A stretch of DNA of 5,866 bases. Source: a candidate division CSSED10-310 bacterium (GTDB taxonomy: Bacteria; CSSED10-310; JAFGJC01). Position 1 is the stretch's first letter. Each line of letters opens with the position of its first letter. Both the position numbers and the translations under genes were made by a program. The stretch is from positions 1-5,866 of the forward strand of contig JAFGJC010000457.1 of assembly GCA_016929305.1 (NCBI GenBank), written 5' to 3'. The notes under the pieces were generated by a model. It had not been told where the DNA came from and searched no databases. It saw only the letters and a program-made list of their open reading frames with translations. Below are positions 1 to 5,866 of the stretch, piece after piece.

Positions 1-655
1 CATTGTTAAAAAACGGAGCGCCAAATATGATATCTGAATACCCATCATTATTGACATCTCCCGCAGTTCCAACGGACATTCCCGCCCACGCACCGGCCTG
101 GGTGCAGTCTGCAATCCAATAATCCGATGGGTCGGTACTTAAACCGGAGGAGGATCCCGGCACCACAATAATACGTCCGCCGCCATATTGCGGAGCGCCG
201 ATAATTATCTCGCTGAAACCATCTCCGTTAGTATCTCCCGCAGTACCCACTGATAATCCAAACATTGCGCCGGATGTGTCACTGGCAAGAGACCAGCTTG
301 GCGTATCCGACACACCGTTGGCGTTACCGTGATAAACAAAAACTCGACCACCACTCAGATGACCATCATCATACTCATGAGCACCCACAATCACATCGGC
401 GTAACCATCACCATTTACATCTCCCGCGGTTGCCACACAAACCCCGTATCCCGCGCCGCTTATATCCGCTTCTCCCGTCCATATCGGTACATCTGACAAT
501 GTCCTGGAAATCCTGGGATACACTAACGAAGTTACTTGTTTTTCTGTCGTGCCATAAACTGCTCCGCTGAAAAACAAAAAAAATGCCAAGACGATCATCA
601 TTCCGCCTTTATGAACACGACACACACAACTCGTATTTGCCAAACGACTTTTCAT
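1..655 (-). CDS. Exported FG-GAP repeat (integrin-alpha-like beta-propeller) protein, N-terminal part
   Basis: Reading the minus strand from the ATG at 655-653 gives 218 uninterrupted codons running off the left edge, so the C-terminus is missing. GGAGGT at 666-661, five bases upstream, supports this start. Residues 1-35 look like a signal peptide: a basic stretch (R4, R13, K16), a hydrophobic core (about 20-33) and a likely cleavage after AVYG (32-35). M19 or M20 would give a shorter but still plausible signal. From about residue 58 come three FG-GAP blades, each with an Asp-rich calcium-binding loop: GDVNGDGYADVIVGA (78-92), GDTNGDGFSEIIIGA (140-154) and GDVNNDGYSDIIFGA (199-213). In this family such blades form an extracellular beta-propeller used for binding. 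The partner cannot be told from sequence; adhesion or cell-surface scaffolding is inference. The gene is divergent from the C25-like gene. Identification as FG-GAP is firm; full length and C-terminal anchoring are unknown. Confidence 0.9.
   Translation of the reverse strand, partial: MKSRLANTSCVCRVHKGGMMIVLAFFLFFSGAVYGTTEKQVTSLVYPRISRTLSDVPIWTGEADISGAGYGVCVATAGDVNGDGYADVIVGAHEYDDGHLSGGRVFVYHGNANGVSDTPSWSLASDTSGAMFGLSVGTAGDTNGDGFSEIIIGAPQYGGGRIIVVPGSSSGLSTDPSDYWIADCTQAGAWAGMSVGTAGDVNNDGYSDIIFGAPFFNN
2..484 (-). repeat. Three FG-GAP protein repeats of about 60 residues
   Basis: Blade 1 covers residues 58-119 (484-299), blade 2 residues 120-177 (298-125) and blade 3 residues 178-218 (124-2, cut by the window edge). 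The calcium-loop aspartates D79, D141 and D200 are 62 and 59 residues apart. Each loop has the form D-x-N-x-D-G-x-x-D, except that blade 2 ends in Glu (E149). The phrase TAGD recurs before or at each loop. A complete FG-GAP propeller normally has about seven blades, so more are expected to the left of the window. Confidence 0.85.
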
Positions 656-684
656 TTATTACCTCCTCGGCGATTATTATATTC

Positions 685-712
685 GTTATACCAAAATCAG
701 GTGAAATTACAA
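685..712 (-). promoter_or_regulatory. Probable promoter of the FG-GAP gene
   Basis: On the minus strand, TTGTAA (712-707, four of six matches to the -35 consensus) is followed after 16 bases by TATAAC (690-685, five of six to the -10 consensus). A TGG immediately before it (693-691) makes an extended -10. Transcription would begin near 678 and leave a leader of about 23 bases carrying the GGAGGT ribosome site at 666-661. A second perfect TATAAT (681-676) has TTCACC (705-700) 18 bases upstream but would start transcription almost at the ribosome site, so it is less likely. This assumes a sigma70-type promoter, which may not hold in this lineage. Confidence 0.4.
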
Positions 713-743
713 CTTGAATTTCCTTGGAAGATGGCGCCGATTC

Positions 744-768
744 ACCCGGCTTATTATACCCGGATTAT
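744..768. repeat. Imperfect tandem direct repeat, 14-bp step, in the divergent intergenic region
   Basis: ACCCGGCTTAT (744-754) and ACCCGGATTAT (758-768) match at 10 of 11 positions and start 14 bp apart. A partial inverted copy of the core, CGGGT, lies at 775-779. Repeats between two divergent genes can be regulator binding sites. That role is inferred and no known operator is recognised. Confidence 0.35.
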
Positions 769-800
769 CCATCTCGGGTACTCTATTTGCATCGCGTCTG

Positions 801-832
801 AGTGCATGTTCGAAAACGTTTGAGCATGCACT
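801..832. promoter_or_regulatory. Perfect 8-bp inverted repeat, candidate operator upstream of the C25-like gene
   Basis: AGTGCATG (801-808) and CATGCACT (825-832) are exact inverted copies separated by 16 bp, which themselves contain the small palindrome AAACGTTT (814-821). The element ends 40 bp before the C25-like start codon and directly precedes a TTGACA at 836-841. Its size and dyad symmetry fit a binding site for a dimeric regulator. A leader-RNA hairpin is an alternative if transcription starts upstream. No family-specific motif is recognised. Confidence 0.4.
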
Positions 833-872
833 GATTTGACAACATTTTGATCCGGTGGTCATGAGGTGAAAT

Positions 873-3620
873 ATGACACAAAGATCTGTTAATTTAATGC
901 GTCTTGCAAGTGTTATAGCAGTGTTCACCTGTTATTTATGGACGGGCGCGATATCGCAGGGCAGCGATATCGAAGAGATACTTTCTCATTCCGCAATTCC
1001 TGACGGTTTTGAGATTACGGCTGTTCGGAATGATATTGACGAAGAAATTATTCTGAATATTCGAATAACAGATCTGCAATTTAATCTGAAGCAGTACGAT
1101 CAGGACATCTACACGGTTATCGAAATTCCCGAGTCGGGTCAGACTGCCGATCCCGGTCGACCGGTTTTGCCGATTATCGGGCAGGTATATCACATTTCAG
1201 ATACAATGGATCCTGAAGTCTCTCTTCGAATTATTGATTCACACACCGTCACAATCCCCGACGATATAATTCCCTGTCAGGAAGATTTGGAGATTTCGGA
1301 TATTCTCCATATACAGGATGTCGACAGAACCTTATATTCGCAAGACAAATGGTACCCAGAATCACGGATCGCCGTTTATGACCCAGTCGTGCTAAGAGAT
1401 ATCCGCTTGCTTCCCATCGCTTTCTATCCAATAAGCTATAACGCTCAAATGAATACTCTGGATATCATAGAAGAGGCGGAACTTGTCATTCATCTCTATG
1501 ACCGCGAATCAATAAATACACTTAATGAACATGGACCCTTTTCTCCCACGTGGGAAAATTTCTACAGAGCTGTAACTCCGAACTACTGCGATGCCTGGAC
1601 ACAAAACAGGGACAAGAATGTTGCCGAACATTATCTGCTGATCATGCCCGACGCATTTGAAAGCCGGTGCCAGGGGTTTATTGCATGGAAAGAACAACAG
1701 GGTTTTATTGTTGATATTCTCCGTTTATCTGAAGTGGGATCTTCACCAACCCATACCAGTGTGAAACAGGCCATTTCTGCCAGATACTATTCTGATGAAC
1801 GACCCGTATATGCAAGCATTATCGGTAACACTAATAATTTCCCCATACACGAATCCTATGACAGTTACCACCCCGGTAATTACGATGATGATCTTTATTA
1901 TTCGCAGTTAAGCCTTGTGGAAGATCTCTTCCCGGATATTTTTCTATCGCGTTATCCTGTCGTTGACCAGGAAGAGTTGTCCACCATGATGTCAAAAATT
2001 TTGTATTATGAACAAACACCGAACATGGTTGATACTGGATATTATAAAACCGCTATGATGGCAGCTAATTCAGCATATCCAAGTCAGCAACAGACCAAAG
2101 AGCAGACCCGGGAGCGGCTGGAAACGAACTTGAGTTATGATACTGTGCATACCATGTATTCCTGGAGCAGTTCGTCCGTCCCCCAAATGATTTCGTGGAT
2201 TACGCAAGGCGTATCAATTATTAATTACCGGGGAGAGGGATGGCAAAGCGGATGGTATCCCGGCGGTCAGCATTTCTATTATGACAATGTCTATGGAATC
2301 AACAATACCGATAAATTACCCGTAATCACCTCGATTGGATGCGGTGTCGCTATGTTTGATGGATACACCGACTGCTTTGGACATGCATGGGTGACGAGTG
2401 GAAACCAGCAGAATTTGAAAGGTGCGGTAGCTTTCATGGGTCCCACATGGAACACCCGGACAACGATTAACAACTGGATTGACAGGGGTATCTACCGCGG
2501 TTTTTGTTACCATGACATCACCCGTTCTTCACCGGTATTTAACTACGGGAAAATATACGCATACAATCACTTTCTGGGAACACAGTATATGAATAATGAC
2601 ATTCCCACTCACTTAAAAGAATATGTCCTCTTCGGCAATCCTGATCTTTGGTGGCGGACCGACATACCGATGCAGGCAACCGTTCGCCATGCCTGGCCGC
2701 AATCGTCTGACAGGGATGGTATTGTTGTCATAAACGAAAAGGGTCAGAAACTGCCAAATGCGCAAGTATGTTTCCTAAAAGACAATGAACGCCGGGTTTA
2801 CGTCACCGATAGTGGCGGCGGATGCGTGGTTTATATGAATGATGTTACCGAGCCTCTCAATTATACGCTGACCGGATGGAATCTTGTTCCGTGTTTCGGT
2901 GACTTTGTCCTTCCGGAAACGGGTGATGACGGCGACCTGATCATCACCGAAATAAAACCCGATATTCCCACCACCGGAACCTCAGGTGATCTGGTGGAAA
3001 TCGCGAATCTTGAGCTTGAACAAGCGGTTAATCTAAAAGGCTGGACTATTGGAGATTTGGATTCATACGATCTGCCGTTTATCGAGCAGGATGCGGTTCT
3101 TTCCCCGCAAAGTTTGGCGGTCGTTGAATTTGTCGGGCATGAAGGTCTGGAAACGGTTACGCAAACGGATTATGGATTGTACATCACCTCCCGGGCAGTG
3201 ATCGGGTTATCTTCGGAAGAAGACACTGCAGTGCTGAGAAACACTACTGGGCGCATTCGAGATGCGATATGCTGGCATAATGGAACCGGAATCGGATCCA
3301 CAAACGAAGCATCTGACATGTCCAAACTTACGCTGCCAAACTCACCGTTATCTATGGGATTTAGAGGCTGGTGGACAGGTTCTGACGAGATCACGCAGGA
3401 AAGCTACGAATCATATGCTATCGACTGGTCAACTTATGCCGGCAATGGAGGACCGGGATCCATCCAAAGAATCGGGATTCCGGGATCCGGCATCTACGAC
3501 TCACCGGAATATTTTACCGTCTCATCCATCACAACCTTCGGATCCTACGATTTCCCTTCAAAATCGGATTCAATAAAACCGGTTGAAAACATCCAACAAC
3601 ACCTTGAACAATTGAACTAA
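873..3620 (+). CDS. Exported gingipain-like (peptidase family C25) protein with C-terminal lamin-tail domain; catalytic His position is Glu
   Basis: Complete 915-residue protein. The start is backed by GAGGTGA (863-869), close to the ATG as for the minus-strand gene. Residues 1-30 are a signal peptide (R4, R10, hydrophobic 11-25, likely cut near 28-30). Residues about 60-235 resemble the C25 propeptide, with G95-R-P-V-L-P100. Residues about 251-595 are the C25-like catalytic region: HYLLIMPD (253-260), YASIIGNTNNFP (313-324), DLFPDIFLSRYPV (351-363), IINYRGEGWQSGW (449-461), SIGCGVAMFDGYTDCFGHAW (487-506) and GAVAFMGP (517-524). By my alignment to RgpB from memory, C490 matches the catalytic Cys, but E455 replaces the catalytic His and H504 replaces the Glu of CFGE. 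Residues about 600-680 look like a small beta-sandwich. Residues 687-895 fit a lamin-tail domain (GDLIITEIKP, 687-696). No Type IX C-terminal signal is evident. In the family, cysteine endopeptidase activity is usual; here catalysis is uncertain. The fold assignment is confident. Confidence 0.88.
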   Translation: MTQRSVNLMRLASVIAVFTCYLWTGAISQGSDIEEILSHSAIPDGFEITAVRNDIDEEIILNIRITDLQFNLKQYDQDIYTVIEIPESGQTADPGRPVLPIIGQVYHISDTMDPEVSLRIIDSHTVTIPDDIIPCQEDLEISDILHIQDVDRTLYSQDKWYPESRIAVYDPVVLRDIRLLPIAFYPISYNAQMNTLDIIEEAELVIHLYDRESINTLNEHGPFSPTWENFYRAVTPNYCDAWTQNRDKNVAEHYLLIMPDAFESRCQGFIAWKEQQGFIVDILRLSEVGSSPTHTSVKQAISARYYSDERPVYASIIGNTNNFPIHESYDSYHPGNYDDDLYYSQLSLVEDLFPDIFLSRYPVVDQEELSTMMSKILYYEQTPNMVDTGYYKTAMMAANSAYPSQQQTKEQTRERLETNLSYDTVHTMYSWSSSSVPQMISWITQGVSIINYRGEGWQSGWYPGGQHFYYDNVYGINNTDKLPVITSIGCGVAMFDGYTDCFGHAWVTSGNQQNLKGAVAFMGPTWNTRTTINNWIDRGIYRGFCYHDITRSSPVFNYGKIYAYNHFLGTQYMNNDIPTHLKEYVLFGNPDLWWRTDIPMQATVRHAWPQSSDRDGIVVINEKGQKLPNAQVCFLKDNERRVYVTDSGGGCVVYMNDVTEPLNYTLTGWNLVPCFGDFVLPETGDDGDLIITEIKPDIPTTGTSGDLVEIANLELEQAVNLKGWTIGDLDSYDLPFIEQDAVLSPQSLAVVEFVGHEGLETVTQTDYGLYITSRAVIGLSSEEDTAVLRNTTGRIRDAICWHNGTGIGSTNEASDMSKLTLPNSPLSMGFRGWWTGSDEITQESYESYAIDWSTYAGNGGPGSIQRIGIPGSGIYDSPEYFTVSSITTFGSYDFPSKSDSIKPVENIQQHLEQLN

Positions 3621-3626
3621 TTCAGA

Positions 3627-3642
3627 TATCGCTCAAGTGATA
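3627..3642 (+). other. Small stem-loop in the protease-kinase gap
   Basis: In RNA, UAUCGC (3627-3632) can pair with GUGAUA (3637-3642) through six pairs including one G-U, closing a four-base loop UCAA. It begins seven bases after the C25-like stop codon and abuts the next stem-loop directly. Alone it is weak; its position beside a perfect second hairpin is what makes it worth recording. Confidence 0.3.
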
Positions 3643-3666
3643 CAGTTGAATGTCTGTTTTCAACTG
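3643..3666 (+). promoter_or_regulatory. Perfect 8-bp stem-loop ending at the kinase Shine-Dalgarno sequence
   Basis: CAGTTGAA (3643-3650) and TTCAACTG (3659-3666) pair perfectly around an eight-base loop (TGTCTGTT). The 3' arm shares its last base with GGAGG (3666-3670), so folding could affect ribosome access for the downstream kinase. No T-tract follows (GGAGGTTTTA instead), so it is not a standard intrinsic terminator. An RNA element setting kinase level relative to the upstream gene, or an RNA-processing site, are possible roles; both are inference. Confidence 0.45.
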
Positions 3667-3688
3667 GAGGTTTTATGGTTTAGATATG
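3666..3688 (+). promoter_or_regulatory. Ribosome site, ATG-GTT-TAG minigene and probable kinase start
   Basis: GGAGG (3666-3670) is four bases before an ATG at 3675, but that frame reads only Met-Val-stop (3675-3683). The kinase-frame ATG at 3686 lies two bases after that stop and 15 bases from the GGAGG, unusually far. The two other genes here have four or five bases between ribosome site and ATG. Ribosomes may start on the minigene and reinitiate at 3686, or use the long spacing. The only other in-frame start is ATG 3650, inside the hairpin and without a good ribosome site. It would add 12 residues. Confidence 0.45.
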
Positions 3689-5866
3689 GCGAATAAAAGT
3701 AAGAAACGCTTATCTTCCATTTCTCTGGAAATGGATTCTTGGACTCCCGGAGATCTTCTTCTGGGTGATTACTCTGTGCAATCCATTTTAGGAAGAGGAG
3801 GAATGGGAACCGTTTACCTGGTGAAACGTCTTTCCGATTCGATGCTATTTGCCTTGAAAACTCTTCCGGAAACAAAACTCACGGATATGACACGGCGCAG
3901 AGCATTCTTTAATGAACTCCGGACCTGGATCGATCTTCCGGAATATCCACATCTGGTTGCCTGCCGGTTTTTTCGTACCATAAAACATCAACTGGCCATC
4001 TTTGCCGAATATGTTAATGGAGGATCACTGCATCATTTTATTCGCAAAAAAAAATTACAGGATTTAGAAAAAATTATCGATGTTGCCATTCAAATCGCGT
4101 GGGGTTTACATGCCGCGCATGAAAACGATGTCATCCATCAAGATGTTAAACCCGCAAATGTATTGATCACTGATGATAACCTGGTCAAGGTTACCGATTT
4201 TGGACTCGCCAGAGCGCGCCAGGCCGGAGGTATCGACCCGAATGAAGAAGAAAACGCCTCGTCAAATACCGTCAATACGTATGGAATGACCGTAGCTTAT
4301 TGTTCTCCCGAACAGGGATTGAACATAAATATTGACCATCGAACTGATATCTGGAGTTATGGGTTAACCGTTCTTGAAATGTTCGCTGGCGAGTTGACAT
4401 GGAATGTCGGTTTTACGGCTCAATCAACTTTGGAATCTTTCATTCATCAAGTACCCAGCGACGATATGCCGAAGATTCCGGAATCGGTTATTCGCCTTTT
4501 ATATAGATGTTTCCAGGAAAATCCCGTTGACCGCTGGGAATCAATGCTGGAAATTGCCAACGAACTTATCCTTATTTACAAACATAATATCGGTAAACCT
4601 TATCATCGCAAACAGCCTGAAATAAAAAAACAGCCTAAATTAACAACAACCTCATCCAACCGACGGCCATTGGATAAAGAAAGTTATCATGATCCCATGT
4701 TATGGCTGACACGAATCAATAAAGAAATTGGAGAAAAAGAAGAAATTACTCTCGAACGGAAGGGCAGTCGAAAAGCACAAGCCTTGGCTGATCTGGAATT
4801 ATACGAAGAAGCAGCTCAAAAATATTCTGAATTAATCATGACCGGCCGGGATGACTTAGTTCCGGAACTCGGAAGATTGCTATTCTATAAATCTCTGGTG
4901 CATCAGGCTGTTGGGGATCTGCCGGGAGCGGAGATCAGCATCGACAGATCAATATCAATCTGGGAAAAGAATCTGGAAAAAGACTCTTCTACTCAGACTG
5001 CTTACAAACTGGCAAAAACTTATCTCAGCAAAGCAAATATTCTGAGAGAAACGGGAAAGTACCAAATCGCTCTATCCTATTACACCAAAGCTATTGAACT
5101 CATTGAAAACAATTTTGAATGTGAAACATCGGGAAACTTCTCGGAAATCCTTTCGCATATTTATCTCAACAAGGCAATTACATATCAGTTGATGGAGGAT
5201 ACTCCCTCCGCCATAAACCTCTATAACCAGATCCTGGATATGCTAGAAAAAAAGGTCTTTGAGGAGGGGGATAGCGATTTGTCGCTCAAACTGGCCAACA
5301 CCTATATGGAGAAGGGTAAGGCACTCAGCGGATTCCGCGACTATCCAGCTGCGCTCGAACTCTATAACAAGGCAATCCTGCTCTGGATCCGGCAGGTGGA
5401 TTATGAAGCGCGGACACGCAACGCATCACATATTGCGGCACTATGCCTTAATAAAGCCCTGGCCTATCATGGTCTCGGCAATTATACTCAGGCATTGCTG
5501 GATTTCGATCAGGCCATAAAATTATTAGAACAGATCGTTCGGCATGAAGGGTGGATGGAAAACGGCGATCTGCTGGCGACGGCTCTGACATTTAAAGCCC
5601 ACAGCCTTTCCCAGTTGGGTGATCATAGAAATGCCATGAAATTGTACGACAATTCCATACAAATTTTGGAGCGGCTTGTGTATTTGGAAGGACACGATGA
5701 ATTCAGCGATGATCTTGCCATGGGCTATTTGAATAAAGCTGAAACACAGAGTATGCTCCTGGCCTACAACGACGCTTTCTATCTTTATCAAAAAGCTATA
5801 AAAATTTGGGAAAGACTCATCGCAACGCATGGACATACGGAATTGAAAAGCCGGTTATTCAGAGCG
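3686..5866 (+). CDS. Ser/Thr protein kinase with C-terminal TPR array, partial at 3' end
   Basis: 727 codons are open to the right edge, so the C-terminus is missing. Residues about 28-295 form a Hanks-type kinase domain, which transfers ATP phosphate to Ser/Thr. Visible motifs are the glycine loop GRGGMGTVY (36-44), ATP lysine K58 in FALK, helix-C glutamate E77, catalytic loop HQDVKPANVL (151-160) with base D153, DFG (171-173), an activation loop with an acidic insert and several Ser/Thr, SPE (207-209) for APE, DIWSYG (221-226) and R283. Every catalytic residue is present; the only unusual one is Gln152 for Arg in HRD. A Lys/Pro/Thr-rich linker (about 302-330) leads to TPR-like repeats from about residue 363, likely a protein-binding superhelix. 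No signal peptide or membrane segment is visible, so this part is probably cytoplasmic. It lies 65 bp after the C25-like gene on the same strand. Kinase and TPR calls are secure; the start (3686 or 3650) is less so. Confidence 0.92.
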   Translation, partial: MANKSKKRLSSISLEMDSWTPGDLLLGDYSVQSILGRGGMGTVYLVKRLSDSMLFALKTLPETKLTDMTRRRAFFNELRTWIDLPEYPHLVACRFFRTIKHQLAIFAEYVNGGSLHHFIRKKKLQDLEKIIDVAIQIAWGLHAAHENDVIHQDVKPANVLITDDNLVKVTDFGLARARQAGGIDPNEEENASSNTVNTYGMTVAYCSPEQGLNINIDHRTDIWSYGLTVLEMFAGELTWNVGFTAQSTLESFIHQVPSDDMPKIPESVIRLLYRCFQENPVDRWESMLEIANELILIYKHNIGKPYHRKQPEIKKQPKLTTTSSNRRPLDKESYHDPMLWLTRINKEIGEKEEITLERKGSRKAQALADLELYEEAAQKYSELIMTGRDDLVPELGRLLFYKSLVHQAVGDLPGAEISIDRSISIWEKNLEKDSSTQTAYKLAKTYLSKANILRETGKYQIALSYYTKAIELIENNFECETSGNFSEILSHIYLNKAITYQLMEDTPSAINLYNQILDMLEKKVFEEGDSDLSLKLANTYMEKGKALSGFRDYPAALELYNKAILLWIRQVDYEARTRNASHIAALCLNKALAYHGLGNYTQALLDFDQAIKLLEQIVRHEGWMENGDLLATALTFKAHSLSQLGDHRNAMKLYDNSIQILERLVYLEGHDEFSDDLAMGYLNKAETQSMLLAYNDAFYLYQKAIKIWERLIATHGHTELKSRLFRA
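4772..5866 (+). repeat. TPR-like helical repeats with exact 47-residue (141-bp) register
   Basis: Repeats occupy residues about 363-727 of the kinase protein. Each has a first helix of the type Y-x-x-K-A and a second ending Y-x-x-A-I, for example YLNKA (493-497) and YYTKAI (465-470). The helix-A lysines are K402, K449, K496, K543, K590, K637 and K684, each exactly 47 residues after the last (codons at 4889, 5030, 5171, 5312, 5453, 5594 and 5735). Classical TPR units are 34 residues and kinesin-light-chain type about 42. An earlier unit around 363-384 is out of this register. DNA identity between units is low, so the array is old at protein level. The next lysine would fall at residue 731, just past the window. 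Confidence 0.8.

Noticed and set aside
265..570. Plus-strand ORF encoding a strikingly His-rich protein
   Set aside because: It lies antisense to the FG-GAP gene. The histidines come from reading the complement of Asp/Gly codons (GAT/GGT) in a shifted frame, and there is no ribosome site.
576..583. Run of eight A (T on the coding strand) in the FG-GAP signal peptide
   Set aside because: It encodes the Phe/Leu core of a signal peptide, where such runs are common; no further sign of a phase-variable switch.
536..823. Plus-strand ORF of 95 codons across the FG-GAP start and intergenic region
   Set aside because: It overlaps the well-supported minus-strand start, its ribosome site and its promoter, and shows no domain or credible start signal.
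836..849. Sigma70 or Bacteroidota-type promoter for the C25-like gene
   Set aside because: TTGACA (836-841) has no -10-like hexamer at 16-18 bp. A Bacteroidota reading (TTTG 819-822, N19, ACATTTTG 842-849) lacks the TA of the -7 box. Neither is good enough to call.
707..928. Minus-strand ORF over the intergenic region and the C25-like gene start
   Set aside because: It is antisense to the signal peptide of the C25-like gene and lacks a ribosome site and recognisable features.
897..947. Lipoprotein signal in the C25-like protein (Cys20)
   Set aside because: The residues before Cys20 are V-F-T, which do not fit a lipobox, and the hydrophobic stretch continues past the cysteine.
3262..3576. 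Plus-strand ORF of 104 codons inside the C25-like gene
   Set aside because: It is an out-of-frame shadow of the lamin-tail region, which is continuous and recognisable in the main frame.
3643..3666. Intrinsic terminator after the C25-like gene
   Set aside because: The stem is perfect but not GC-rich and is followed by GGAGG, not a T-tract. It is recorded as a possible regulatory hairpin instead.
5525..5836. Minus-strand ORF of 103 codons within the kinase gene
   Set aside because: It is antisense to TPR repeats that keep exact 47-residue register in the plus frame, so the plus frame is the coding one.

Overview
The window (5,866 bp, moderate GC, no RNA genes or mobile elements seen) carries three protein-coding genes from an uncultured-type bacterium. 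Two genes encode exported proteins of kinds common in large environmental genomes of the FCB group and neighbouring candidate phyla: an FG-GAP (integrin-like beta-propeller) protein and a gingipain-like C25-family protein with a lamin-tail domain. The third encodes a Ser/Thr protein kinase with a long TPR tail. This mix suggests a Gram-negative bacterium with a rich secreted proteome and eukaryote-like signalling. The phylum cannot be fixed from the sequence.

Layout: positions 1-655 (minus strand) hold the first 218 residues of the FG-GAP protein, whose C-terminus lies beyond the left edge. Positions 656-872 are a 217-bp divergent intergenic region. It contains a fair promoter for the minus-strand gene (685-712), an imperfect tandem repeat (744-768) and a perfect 8-bp inverted repeat (801-832) just upstream of the plus-strand gene. 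Positions 873-3620 hold the complete 915-residue C25-like protein. Positions 3621-3685 are a short gap filled by two abutting stem-loops and a Shine-Dalgarno sequence. Positions 3686-5866 hold the first 727 residues of the kinase-TPR protein, which is open at the right edge.

How the genes may work together: the FG-GAP and C25-like genes are divergently transcribed from a shared control region, and both products should cross the inner membrane. The kinase follows the C25-like gene on the same strand after 65 bp with no convincing terminator, so co-transcription is plausible. Joint function is inference only.

Main points of interest: (1) the C25-like protein keeps the aligned catalytic cysteine (C490) but has glutamate (E455) where gingipains have the catalytic histidine; (2) the kinase tail is built on an exact 47-residue register, with a lysine at seven successive positions 47 residues apart; (3) the protease-kinase junction has two adjacent hairpins, an ATG-GTT-TAG minigene and an ambiguous kinase start.
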